Positions 11,201 through 17,589 of a stretch of DNA of 33,251 bases are shown piece after piece. The stretch's first letter is position 1. Every line of letters starts with the position of its first letter. The notes below the pieces were generated by a model. That model had not been told where the DNA came from. It saw nothing but the letters and a program-made list of their open reading frames with translations, and did no database searches. The DNA comes from a virus. Location: positions 1-33,251 of IMG/VR virus record IMGVR_UViG_3300048030_000601, one strand, 5' to 3'. A program made the position numbers and the translations under genes.

Positions 11201-13374
11201 TGCATTTGATTATAAATAAAAGATTGAGCATCTGGATGATTATCTAAATTTGCGTCGTTTTTGCCGATCGTAAAATACGGAACATTAACAGGAACCATCC
11301 CTCTTGGGTTTGCGCCTCTAAGTCCTTGCTTACTAATGTCGGCAAATTTATAAGATTCGTTTTTCTTTTTTGGTGGAGATATAAAAAATTTGTTATTAAC
11401 ATTATCTTGCCCACTAAATTTACCACCCCCTTGAGAAGAGGCGGCAAAAACTACCATGCGCTTATCAGCGTTTGCGGTCCCCTGTGAGAAATTAGGTATA
11501 TACCCCCCTGCAGCATAAGGATCAAACCCATGTATATCACCAAATGCTTGTTGATAGTTTTTTCCAGCTTTGCTTGATTGAGGAGGCATAATTGCAGGCT
11601 GATTCATCCCCTTAAAATTCTTAACCGTCTCAGAGCTATTATAAATAATTGGGCCCTCCCCAGGCATATTCATTTCTCGAATATTTCCTGCAGAGTATCC
11701 ACCTTTAGCGGCTTGCTCTCTCTCTGGGTGAGCGAAATTAGGAATATGGCCGTAGGCGCGACCTTTTCTTGGGGTCAAGCTTGCGCCAAACCCTTTAGAG
11801 TACAAAGTTGCGGCGGCTTGCTTGCTGACATTATTTAAAACATTAGCTTCAGCGACTTGAGCTTTAAGCAAACCTAAAATCACCTTTTCTTTCTCGGTTC
11901 TACTTATATCTGTGCGCAACATTTCCTTGCTTAATGCGGCGTTTTGCCCAAATAAAGTAACAAGCGACGTTTGAATGGCTTTTTGCTTTTGAGCTTCACT
12001 AGTTATGCCAATTAAAGACCCTAAACTATCTCTAGTAAACTTAAACGCTTGTCCAAATAATTTAATAAAGACCGTCGTTAAAACTACTAATCCAGGACCC
12101 GTAATAACATTACCAATACCTCTTAATAAACCTTTAGCGAATTCATTTCCAGCGCCCTCTCCATCACCTAACGAACCACTTATGTTTTCGGCGAGAGCCT
12201 TAACTGTATTAAGTACTTTTTCTATTCCAGGGCCTAATGCTATTTCGCCCGCTTGAGCGCTAACTTGTTTTATTGCGAGACCTGTTTCTGTGGCCATTGC
12301 GGCCATTGTGTTTCTTAGTTGTTCATTTTTTGTTATAGCCTCGTTTGTTGCACTTGCAGATATTTGCGTGGCATTTGCAAGAATACCATTTTGCTTTGCA
12401 GCGTCACCAAGAACAGCTTTCAAAACGTTGATTTGAAAAACTCCACCAACAGTTTGAGCTATTTGAGCTTTTTGAGCCTCAGATAATGTATCAAATGTAT
12501 TAGCTAAATCAGAGAGTATTCGTTTAGCGCCAAGAGTTTTACCTTCAATATCCCTAACAGCAATGCCAAGATTTTCTAATTGATTTAATGTATCTGTCCT
12601 TCCGATACGAGTAAAAATTGTTTTAAACGAGTTACCAATAACCTTTCCCCCTCGAGCAGTTTGTTGTTGAGCGGCGGTAACCAAACCTATTAATTCGTCA
12701 ATATCTACACCAGCTCCTTTTGCTGCAGCACCAGTTCTGGAAATAGCGTCAGCAAAATCTTCTGCGCTAACAGCAAACTTTACATCTACGGCAGCAAACT
12801 TACTTACCAATTGAGTAGTATCTTTTATTTGGTGCCCGTAAGTATTCATTGCGGCAGTTAAAGATTTTACCGCCTCTGCAGAATCCATTCCTGTTAATCG
12901 AGTAAGAATAAGAGCGTCTTTAGTCCTCTTAAGAGATTCTTCTACATTAAGGCCTTGACGGGCATATTCTGTTGCCGCATCAGCTGCTATTTTAAACGCT
13001 GCCCCAGTTTCTTTTGCGACTTTAAATAAACCATCGCTAAATTTATCAAGGCTTTGAGCGTTCAAGCCCATAACAACATTAATGTCCGCAAGAGATTTTT
13101 CAACCTCAACCATATTCCTAACCATAGCTTTAAAAGAATCTGCTACGCCATTTATAATTGCCATAGAAGCACCGAATGCTATAATACGAGCATTAGCGGC
13201 CTCCATTGATTTTGTAAATTCGTCAGCCCCGCGCTTCATGTTGCCTAAAGGCTGTGTTGCACCCTTATCGTCAACAGTTATTTTGATTGGCGTTCTGCGA
13301 ATTCTGTTTACTGCAGCTTGAACCGCTGCCTCAAGAGGTTGTGTATTACCGTGTACGTCAAGATTAATAGCCAT
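5230..13374 (-). CDS. Tail tape measure protein
   Basis: 2714 residues. The N-terminal 350 residues match the TP901-type tape measure core (ANARIIAFGASMAIINGV, TGMDSAEAVKSLTAAM, the GKVIGNSFKTIFTRIG block). Long Ala/Lys/Glu/Gln-rich helical and coiled-coil regions follow, with hydrophobic segments near 420-445 and a Gly-rich one near 1262-1300. Such proteins set tail length and enter the tube; by the lambda rule this length would suggest a tail near 400 nm. GxxPNFA-type motifs recur in the first half. The C-terminal third has Gly-rich 'IPAM(V/L)S(D/E)GEY' modules and an internal duplication. The start ATG at 13374 has AAGGA 9 nt upstream, one of the few good Shine-Dalgarno sites here. It follows the two chaperone-position genes and precedes tube-like and gpM/gpL genes, the standard order. 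Confidence 0.95.
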   Translation of the reverse strand: MAINLDVHGNTQPLEAAVQAAVNRIRRTPIKITVDDKGATQPLGNMKRGADEFTKSMEAANARIIAFGASMAIINGVADSFKAMVRNMVEVEKSLADINVVMGLNAQSLDKFSDGLFKVAKETGAAFKIAADAATEYARQGLNVEESLKRTKDALILTRLTGMDSAEAVKSLTAAMNTYGHQIKDTTQLVSKFAAVDVKFAVSAEDFADAISRTGAAAKGAGVDIDELIGLVTAAQQQTARGGKVIGNSFKTIFTRIGRTDTLNQLENLGIAVRDIEGKTLGAKRILSDLANTFDTLSEAQKAQIAQTVGGVFQINVLKAVLGDAAKQNGILANATQISASATNEAITKNEQLRNTMAAMATETGLAIKQVSAQAGEIALGPGIEKVLNTVKALAENISGSLGDGEGAGNEFAKGLLRGIGNVITGPGLVVLTTVFIKLFGQAFKFTRDSLGSLIGITSEAQKQKAIQTSLVTLFGQNAALSKEMLRTDISRTEKEKVILGLLKAQVAEANVLNNVSKQAAATLYSKGFGASLTPRKGRAYGHIPNFAHPEREQAAKGGYSAGNIREMNMPGEGPIIYNSSETVKNFKGMNQPAIMPPQSSKAGKNYQQAFGDIHGFDPYAAGGYIPNFSQGTANADKRMVVFAASSQGGGKFSGQDNVNNKFFISPPKKKNESYKFADISKQGLRGANPRGMVPVNVPYFTIGKNDANLDNHPDAQSFIYNQMQKAGQKVAQDAANKLFKVQNASVKRIETKDIAASSGNIFEAAIMAAESLVARKSMGPNPVGNTLLDIPRSGRDKLWKLFGAGPLGGLGAEAKIALGGESSGKGGKHLKSAAEKFYKIDIKKQAPFGDKASKTTVSKSSELGSNNKANLLTKKSGNILYWGQPIDKTNKGQQDSIRQTFSNTDFGKEDITARLLDQKFNIKASGFIPNFAKVKWSIDKKKGQYGLTGSHMELMQFVDYLERAGVEPKKLEVLKTRIKKIQSNVGKKRTEFKQNNVPGFGRSGARYYDQLRAISEGSYLDTKGTFIKDLGKHVKDFNRGGGMFAAGLNAGKGFIPNFAADPLTDAIGRERDAGIPVSQIRVGTHSALMNKGNPIGLGVTNTKDEPNGLRDVFGSANGFVPNYAIPTLSAGDMGFRIDKTQQQLADQYNSELKKRIKRMKKGDYSFQQLQRSISTLNNRYNISASAQQNVNKEIRSLSGPIISTKRAFSSLTKGASSLNKKFAGTSIGKGLSSSGAQMGLIMGAPMLGGMLQGEGPGKVGNFQYQAGGALTGIGTGASMGMMFGPLGAAIGGVVGGFSGLLSSSNELKEAQEKAAESIAQRKSESILTSPVANEAFGKIGEDQMGKLAALEKELQKSFEPQLKKQLANIENNRRAVVSKGTNMMVPGASSALNLGFSTRKEKAITENSVKLNVEAAKQRKSALLNALKTLDPSTEFMGKDIKTGKEKAYTTSSFIEDINQLDITKEEDQKALKKAFENGKTLQEKINLELEKQRKAVILQLNLQKAMIHAQQKSAEAQLDIKAEYIDMSNSLKTEKQLMGSLISEERKARIDFIGAINKAEEAYKLGTNQAKSEFKKGLISDISSGQNAGLTQALKQNLFKDLDEADLKDKTTVDLTNELNSKSAEDLLQILKDIGVNEDQANKIVENRSLLYQNQITLLDKQKTISDSQANSELTINNILGKRRELLEDMNQSIQNFNRNSSFLSESSALDKRIADAGRSVGGYTSKQKQLQIDRSDLESRIVPDMVRKSSGAKLGILQQASKDLEIGGFTDEEIDKILKMEGKEVDISSILESRFKDAGGKNEITNLQDVLGGYGKDLLSDEEFQQTVGGGETRQEMKQRLEELKILDQQRLGVNGDLNKEIKNINDSLIQQNILKEKGVQAVESELSAREKNDRYMRGQSVTIDGQVDDRSAITRGMSNSFAEMRDQAQYMHYEIGKRVPNLLADGLAEAMQVALNGADDLGDAMTQIGINFLQSIQSAFLQQAAQGIVGAMGFKATNRYNGGHIRNYSKGGSVPAMVSDGEYLMSKEAVNRYGGSFMHTLNAGGKIPKYANGGWVDSGLSGAFSSSPSASSSFNDFFTPQPEFSVLPPRSFKDRMMDFMNDTDNMKLFEQEYQKAETEAFAPTTPLSDVFSNPPGSSSSVDLASVFSSPPNSSPEIFTEPKTEFSVLPPRSFKNRMMDFLDDSDNMKLFEEQYALAQKKAAGIGAFSLKNQPSPQQKMERATSPFDWSQNSDGSVNFGSTLFESPLRRATTVSDVSGSASPEMDNWDPFALIDPDKMQGPPMVDKSADILKSVEDQLIKQRSAEIMKKGANISDIRRKYDYLLNKVRNENENVFDHSVERIRPGVPASGKNQFELMKKLYGMGEKPLPSWATEGSPDYLLPPFIRNKPIDKDYKKRGFKYGGKTKKFAEGGKVPEDGSALAADFAGGRAFESGKAYQSKAMSGYFYSGLAGNVGIEDDASKLREVLAEEERQRQKALMKKRKKQQFWQSLAGTALSAGIAWGTNKFGSMFQKPDATLDLSREAILNAPSESFDMGLGDSFGSFDNISSLGSSSLANQYDYFGRPKIGRNSGGFIRKYAGGGYISGKSGIDQIPAMLSEGEYVIKASSARKLGKSTLDSINAGKFNDGGPVSGEFGSSDSNISGGNTNNINISINMEQGKASSESEQKSGQNPAEQSEEQSSNVALADKIKQQVVSVIVEEQRPGGLLSG
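6848..7118 (-). repeat. Internal direct repeat inside the tape measure gene
   Basis: A 28-nt identical segment (+ strand cttcttggaggaagaacg followed by ctaaattctg) occurs at 6848-6875 and 7091-7118, exactly 243 nt (81 codons) apart. Around it the protein repeats EFSVLPPRSFK(D/N)RMMDF, then DNMKLFEQEY/DNMKLFEEQY. The duplication is in frame and has diverged at third positions outside the identical core, so it is an old but still recognisable tandem module duplication. Confidence 0.85.
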
Positions 13375-13413
13375 TTTCCTTATTCCTTAGATAAGGTATC
13401 TATACACTAAAAA

Positions 13414-14400
13414 TTAAACGACTCCGTGCAATTTCATCAAATCTTCCATGTTAAGGCTTCCACCTTTCTTTTTGGCCTCTTCGTGTAAATTAACACTACC
13501 AGTAGGTCTTTCTATTCCCAATCGATCATAATCTTCTTTTTTAGCGCCGACAATAGTACCTCCGTCCCCACTCGTCACTTTATCTTTTATTTTTTCTCTC
13601 TCTTCTCTTGAGCTGCTACCAAATTCTAAAAGTTTCGCAGGATCTTTTCTTATTTTTTCTGGTATATTTTCATTGCTATCAAATATATTTTTAAATACTC
13701 TAGTATAAACGATTAATCTTATTTGATTATATGTTAATTCACAAAATGGTTTTCCGTAAAATTGAAGACTGTCCTCAGCAAAACTAAGATAAGGATTATA
13801 AAAATCTTCAAGAACAGTATATTGTATATTTTCTTCTGAGAATCCTTCGAATACTTGATTATATTTATTTATAACAAGCTTTATATCTTCGTTTTCTAAT
13901 TCATCAAACTCGTTCTCACTAAACAACTTACAACTCATATCTTCATCTTTATAAAAAGAATAAATCATATAAAAATCATTTAATCTTTCTTTCGCATATC
14001 TTTCGCAAGTATTGCCAATTAAATTATTTTTTTCGTTTTGTTTGCGAGTAAGAATAGAACTTTCTTCTTCAATTACTTTTTTCTGTTGATCAATTTCTGC
14101 CTTTAAAACTAATTTAGTTAATGTTGTTCTTAAGTTTTCAACATATAAAGTTTTTTCAGTGATAATTCTTTCATCCTCTTCCGTCCATTGCCCCTCTTCC
14201 TTTAGATAGTCAAGCATATCCTGTTCGGTTGGAACACCTCTCTTCTTCGCAGATTCGAAATAACGTTCCTCTATTTCCTCAAGCTCTACCTGATCATGAG
14301 GAGTAAGATGCTTAATGTATACGACTTTGTCGTCTAGAACTGTAGTGGAATAACCTCTGACTACATCCCTAAATACTCTTCTGCGCCTTGTGGTTTCCAC
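13414..14400 (-). CDS. Tail assembly chaperone-position protein, copy 2
   Basis: 328 residues, strongly charged and helical. It resembles the preceding gene product at low level: the segment LTPHDQVELEEIEERYFESAKKRGVPTEQ parallels PTRRQIEEAELEFSVEMSNCIKKGVLTKA there, followed in both by an acidic (E/D)(E/D)D(E/A) stretch and a helical 'LYVENLRTTL' / 'MYVSYGELSQ' segment. The C-terminus is basic and Gly-rich (KKGGSLNMEDLMKLHGVV). Position directly before the tape measure is that of the lambda G/GT chaperones, and acidic helical proteins in this place commonly coat the tape measure before tube assembly. The function is inferred from position and composition; I do not recognise a named family. 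It begins 3 nt after the preceding stop, with GAAGG about 11 nt upstream of the ATG. Confidence 0.55.
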   Translation of the reverse strand: METTRRRRVFRDVVRGYSTTVLDDKVVYIKHLTPHDQVELEEIEERYFESAKKRGVPTEQDMLDYLKEEGQWTEEDERIITEKTLYVENLRTTLTKLVLKAEIDQQKKVIEEESSILTRKQNEKNNLIGNTCERYAKERLNDFYMIYSFYKDEDMSCKLFSENEFDELENEDIKLVINKYNQVFEGFSEENIQYTVLEDFYNPYLSFAEDSLQFYGKPFCELTYNQIRLIVYTRVFKNIFDSNENIPEKIRKDPAKLLEFGSSSREEREKIKDKVTSGDGGTIVGAKKEDYDRLGIERPTGSVNLHEEAKKKGGSLNMEDLMKLHGVV

Positions 14401-14403
14401 ATA

Positions 14404-15228
14404 TTATATATTACCTTCTTCGATATCGCTATCAAGTTTTTCGAAGTCGGCTCTAGTCACGGCGCCAGAACTATAATACCAAAAGCTAAATAAAGCTGCA
14501 ATTTTTCCACCGATTATATCATAAACTTCGTCGCCTTCTTCTTCTAGTTCGTAGTAACGCTGAAGCTTATCTTCAAAATCTCTACCTTCAAACAAAGGCT
14601 TAGAGCTATCTTCATCATCTTTTTGAATATGTGTTAAATTTAAAATATACCACTGAATCACTTTATTTTCCGCACGAACGTCTGCCGTGTGATTAAATAA
14701 ATTAGCGTACGAAGTTTCTACATTAATAATATCTTTTCTTAACAACGAGATTTCACCAGATATTTCTTTAATTCTTGCGTCATCTTTTTCTGTGCGCCCA
14801 GTAGTTTTTACATTTAGTTTTTCGCTTTCTTGAGATAGCTCTCCATAAGAAACATACATTTTAGTTAAAGCTTTTGCGTCATCTTCCGCCAATAAACCTC
14901 CGGTATCACTGTATTTCTTAGCTAACATAGCTTTCGTAAGAACACCTTTTTTAATGCAGTTACTCATTTCAACACTAAACTCTAATTCAGCTTCTTCAAT
15001 TTGCCTTCGTGTAGGCTGCTTCATTATAATTCTGTATGGAACTTTTTCAGAAACCTCTTTAGTTACAGAGACCTCTTCCTTTTCGCCAGTTTCAGGATTA
15101 GTGACTTCGCTAGTCTCGGTCCTTTTCGTTTTTTCTTCTTTCTCAAAAGTGAAGCTGTAGATTTCTCTCAGCTTTTTTCGAGTATCGTCCATTGTTTCTA
15201 ATTTTTCTTTTGTTGCTGATTCTGTCAT
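14404..15228 (-). CDS. Tail assembly chaperone-position protein, copy 1
   Basis: 274 residues, rich in Glu and Lys with predicted long helices (residues 25-60 are an EKEEKTKR/TGEKEEVSV charged stretch; 130-180 look like a coiled coil). It ends in an acidic tail (DSDIEEGNI). It precedes its weak paralogue at 13414-14400 and the tape measure, the usual position of tail assembly chaperones. Lambda and many phages make the second chaperone by a ribosomal frameshift from the first; here the two are separate genes with a 3-nt gap, and no slippery heptamer is visible at the junction. No Shine-Dalgarno sequence is evident upstream of the ATG. The assignment is by context. Confidence 0.5.
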   Translation of the reverse strand: MTESATKEKLETMDDTRKKLREIYSFTFEKEEKTKRTETSEVTNPETGEKEEVSVTKEVSEKVPYRIIMKQPTRRQIEEAELEFSVEMSNCIKKGVLTKAMLAKKYSDTGGLLAEDDAKALTKMYVSYGELSQESEKLNVKTTGRTEKDDARIKEISGEISLLRKDIINVETSYANLFNHTADVRAENKVIQWYILNLTHIQKDDEDSSKPLFEGRDFEDKLQRYYELEEEGDEVYDIIGGKIAALFSFWYYSSGAVTRADFEKLDSDIEEGNI

Positions 15229-15230
15229 GA

Positions 15231-15518
15231 TTATTTAAATGTAAATCCTATAGTATAATTATCTAATTCGCTCTCGATATTTCTAATAGTTTCATTGCCA
15301 ATATCTAAAGTTTTTTTTCGAAGATGTTTTAATTTCTCTTCGCTGAAATAATCGGCCTGATCAACAACAGGCATGCAACCCTCTGGGAGATTATCCTTTA
15401 ACTTATCAAAACTTATTTGATGCTCTTTATATAAATCCTCAAGAATAATCAGAAATCCTTTAAATAAGGAGACTGTATTCCTGTGATAACATTTTTTAAA
15501 AATGTCTTCTGCTTCCAT
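15231..15518 (-). CDS. Small unrecognised protein at the head of the tail operon
   Basis: 95 residues, starting MEAEDIFKKCYHRNTVSLFKG. It contains an aromatic/hydrophobic helix (FKGFLIILEDLYKEH), a middle loop with two Cys-containing segments, and a charged helix (SEEKLKHLRKKTLDIGNETI). It looks soluble and helical. I do not recognise the family. As the first gene of the minus-strand tail operon, divergent from the neck genes by 51 nt, it probably takes part in tail assembly, for example as a further chaperone or tail completion factor. AAAGG lies 9 nt upstream of the ATG and could serve as ribosome binding site. Confidence 0.55.
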   Translation of the reverse strand: MEAEDIFKKCYHRNTVSLFKGFLIILEDLYKEHQISFDKLKDNLPEGCMPVVDQADYFSEEKLKHLRKKTLDIGNETIRNIESELDNYTIGFTFK

Positions 15519-15533
15519 TAATTTTACCTTTAT

Positions 15534-15560
15534 TTGACCTTGTGCCTACAATGAGATACA
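15534..15560 (+). promoter_or_regulatory. Possible promoter for the neck/tube operon
   Basis: The 51-nt divergent gap holds TTGACC (15534-15539) and ATGAGATACA ending at 15560, similar to the ATATGAGATAAT boxes of the promoters at 29779 and 33127. The spacer is only 15 nt and the -10 is imperfect, so this is a weak call. If used, transcription would begin about 3 nt before the ATG at 15570, the same geometry as the better promoters. The opposite operon must also start in or near this gap. Confidence 0.3.
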
Positions 15561-15569
15561 CAAAAAATA

Positions 15570-16070
15570 ATGTTTAGTGTAAATCTATTCATGACAGATT
15601 TCTTTTCAGCTGAAGAAAAAGAGAGTATTGCCGAAAACTTACTTAACCTTCATGATACATTCGGAAGGGATATTATTGTTTACAAAGAAGCTAAGAAAGT
15701 AATTATAAGTACAGACCCTAATTACAATTATCTATACGGAAATTCTGGAAAATCGACCCCTAGCGTACAAAACGTTCCTGTTAAAAAAGTTTTTAAAGCA
15801 AGAATAAGGTATGACACCGACAGAACTCTTGAGCAATTTGGAGAAGCGGGAACACAAATAAAAGTTAATAGGCCCGATCCTAGTAGCGTAGTCAGAATAA
15901 AATTAAAACTGGAGGATTATGATTATTTAAAAGAAGCGAAAAGAGTAGAATTAGATGGAAGAATGTTTCATGTAGAATCTGACCCTAGAGCTCATGGGCT
16001 TTTTGACAAAGTTCAATTCATAACATTATTTTTAAGACCAATAGAACAAAATGGCCAAAGCACTCAGTAG
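15570..16070 (+). CDS. Probable head-tail joining (neck) protein
   Basis: 166 residues. After a short helical N-terminus (TDFFSAEEKESIAENLLNLHDTFG) the protein is beta-rich (DIIVYKEAKKVIIST, KKVFKARIRYD, SSVVRIKLKLEDYDYL, RMFHVESDPRAHGLFDKVQFITLFLRPI), a layout seen in small neck proteins such as head-completion or stopper proteins that join portal and tail. It opens a plus-strand run that leads to the tail tube gene, which fits a neck role. No named family is recognised with confidence. A second in-frame ATG at 15591 (MTDFFSAEE) is an alternative start. The last 20 nt overlap the next gene. Confidence 0.5.
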   Translation: MFSVNLFMTDFFSAEEKESIAENLLNLHDTFGRDIIVYKEAKKVIISTDPNYNYLYGNSGKSTPSVQNVPVKKVFKARIRYDTDRTLEQFGEAGTQIKVNRPDPSSVVRIKLKLEDYDYLKEAKRVELDGRMFHVESDPRAHGLFDKVQFITLFLRPIEQNGQSTQ

Positions 16071-16674
16071 ATCAATTAGAAATTCAGTAAAATCTCAAGT
16101 AAAAAAAGATAAAGATCTGCTTGTGCAGGCAAGATTGATTATTGAAAAGCAATTTAGGAACGTAAAAAATCAAATGATTAGGGACTTTCAAAGCCACCCT
16201 GTCACTAGAGAACTTAAGGCGGGCTCAGGCGCTTCGAATATCACCAATACTTTGCCAGAGGGAAATCTATATGGGTTTATAGGTTTTCAAGAAGGGGTTG
16301 ACCCAATTAGCCCTGTATCTAATCTACTTGAACAGACAAATATTTTTATAAAAAACAGAAGCATAGGAATGCATGGTTTCATTTGGACATATATTGTAAC
16401 ATCCCCTTCCTTACAAGAGTTATATTCAAGCACCCCCATGCCTTGGTCAAATGGAGCTAGCTGGCTCAGAGAAATAGAAGGTAGAGGAATCCCTAATCTC
16501 GGTCAGTACATGAATAAGTTGAGCGCAACCAGTCGATCTGGAGCAGGCTTCCAAAACAAAAATAAAAGCTCAGGAGGAATGGTTAGAATACCATATATTA
16601 AAGATATTCTATCAAAATTTGAAGATAATTTAAATTCAATTGAAGCCTCAAGAGTTTCCGCGAAAAACTTTTAA
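16051..16674 (+). CDS. Probable neck or tail-completion protein
   Basis: 207 residues. The N-terminal 60 residues are basic and helical (SIRNSVKSQVKKDKDLLVQARLI) and the rest mixed, with an aromatic patch (SIGMHGFIWTYIVTSP, TPMPWSNGASWLREIEGRG) and a Ser/Gly-rich part near 165-180. The size, basic N-terminal helix and position between a neck candidate and the tube gene resemble HK97 gp10-like tail completion proteins, but the sequence does not let me assign that family firmly. It overlaps the upstream gene by 20 nt and has no Shine-Dalgarno sequence, suggesting translational coupling. Confidence 0.45.
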   Translation: MAKALSRSIRNSVKSQVKKDKDLLVQARLIIEKQFRNVKNQMIRDFQSHPVTRELKAGSGASNITNTLPEGNLYGFIGFQEGVDPISPVSNLLEQTNIFIKNRSIGMHGFIWTYIVTSPSLQELYSSTPMPWSNGASWLREIEGRGIPNLGQYMNKLSATSRSGAGFQNKNKSSGGMVRIPYIKDILSKFEDNLNSIEASRVSAKNF

Positions 16675-16676
16675 AA

Positions 16677-17525
16677 ATGAAACCGCAATTTCAACACGAA
16701 TTAACTACAAGCTTCATGCTTTGGGCTGATAATTTCATCACAAACAAAGCGGAAGCTTATCAAAATTATGCGTCTTCTCTTTACCCAATGGCTACAGACG
16801 ATCAACTTGGAGACGAATTTGTCACTTATAGCAGCCCTCATAAACAGTGGGTTTTTGATGAAAGCGTTGAAGGAGCGCAAGTACCTAGCGGAATTTACAA
16901 CGATGGAGTCTTTATGGAAAGAGGAGACAACGGTTTAATATTAGATTTTGATGATGGACGAGTAATATTAGATTCTTCTTTTGGGGCAGATAATATGACA
17001 TTAAGCGGGCAATATTCTGTAAAAGAATTTAATTTCTACATAACCAACCAAACAGAAGAGCAGCTTATAGTTGAAAGTAAATTTGATTCGAACGGAAGAT
17101 TCAAGCAAGACTCTTCCGGCATAGCTCCTCACAAACAAGTTGTACCTGCAATTTTTGTAAATCCAGAATTAGTGCAGAACGAAGCTTTTGCGTTTGGAGG
17201 CGAAGATAAAACGACGACAAATATAAGATGCGTAATTTTTGCAGAAAATACTTTTCAGCTTGATGGGGCTTTATCTGCATTCTCAGACTCAAAAAATGAA
17301 GTTTTCTCAAAATTAGAATTCTCCGATTACCCATTAAATGAATTTGGAGATGCATCTGGATTCAACTATAAAACACTTGCTTCTCAAAAAAATACAAACC
17401 TTTTTCATATAGAAGATGTTAGAGCATCTAAACTTAGTGACAGAATAAACAAAAACATAGATCAATCATTATTTATTGGATTTTTAGATTTTGAAATAAC
17501 CAATTTAAGATTTCCAAGACAATAA
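16677..17525 (+). CDS. Probable tail terminator or neck protein preceding the tube gene
   Basis: 282 residues, mostly beta with a helical start (HELTTSFMLWADNFITNKAEAYQNYAS). Visible segments include a Gly/Asp-rich NGLILDFDDGRVILDSSFG, a hydrophobic VVPAIFVNPELVQNEAFAFGG, and a C-terminal IDQSLFIGFLDFEITNLRFPRQ. The N-terminal helix followed by sheets, and position just before the tube gene, are what a tail terminator would show, although terminators are usually shorter (about 130-200 residues). A distant relationship to the tube proteins is possible but the shared blocks are not clear. The family is unrecognised and the role is inferred from neighbours. Confidence 0.4.
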   Translation: MKPQFQHELTTSFMLWADNFITNKAEAYQNYASSLYPMATDDQLGDEFVTYSSPHKQWVFDESVEGAQVPSGIYNDGVFMERGDNGLILDFDDGRVILDSSFGADNMTLSGQYSVKEFNFYITNQTEEQLIVESKFDSNGRFKQDSSGIAPHKQVVPAIFVNPELVQNEAFAFGGEDKTTTNIRCVIFAENTFQLDGALSAFSDSKNEVFSKLEFSDYPLNEFGDASGFNYKTLASQKNTNLFHIEDVRASKLSDRINKNIDQSLFIGFLDFEITNLRFPRQ

Positions 17526-17553
17526 AGTTCCCTTTATAACATAAAAAATGTAA

Positions 17554-17582
17554 TTTTAAACAGAAATTTAACTTCATATATA
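17554..17582 (+). promoter_or_regulatory. Possible promoter of the tail tube gene
   Basis: The 64-nt gap before the tube gene holds ttttaa (17554-17559), a 17-nt spacer and tatata (17577-17582), with the ATG at 17590, so a transcript would start next to the ATG. The boxes are weak and the region is simply very AT-rich. An alternative reading is a late-type promoter, since TATAAAAT occurs at 17579-17586. A separate promoter would make sense for the most abundant tail protein. Confidence 0.25.
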
Positions 17583-17589
17583 AAATATT

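Noticed and set aside
14395-14420. Programmed frameshift joining the two chaperone-position genes
   Set aside because: No slippery heptamer or overlap is seen; stop and next ATG are 3 nt apart.
17579-17586. TATAAAAT as a T4-type late promoter
   Set aside because: Only one such match stands before a start codon and the region is simply AT-rich; no late-factor genes are visible.
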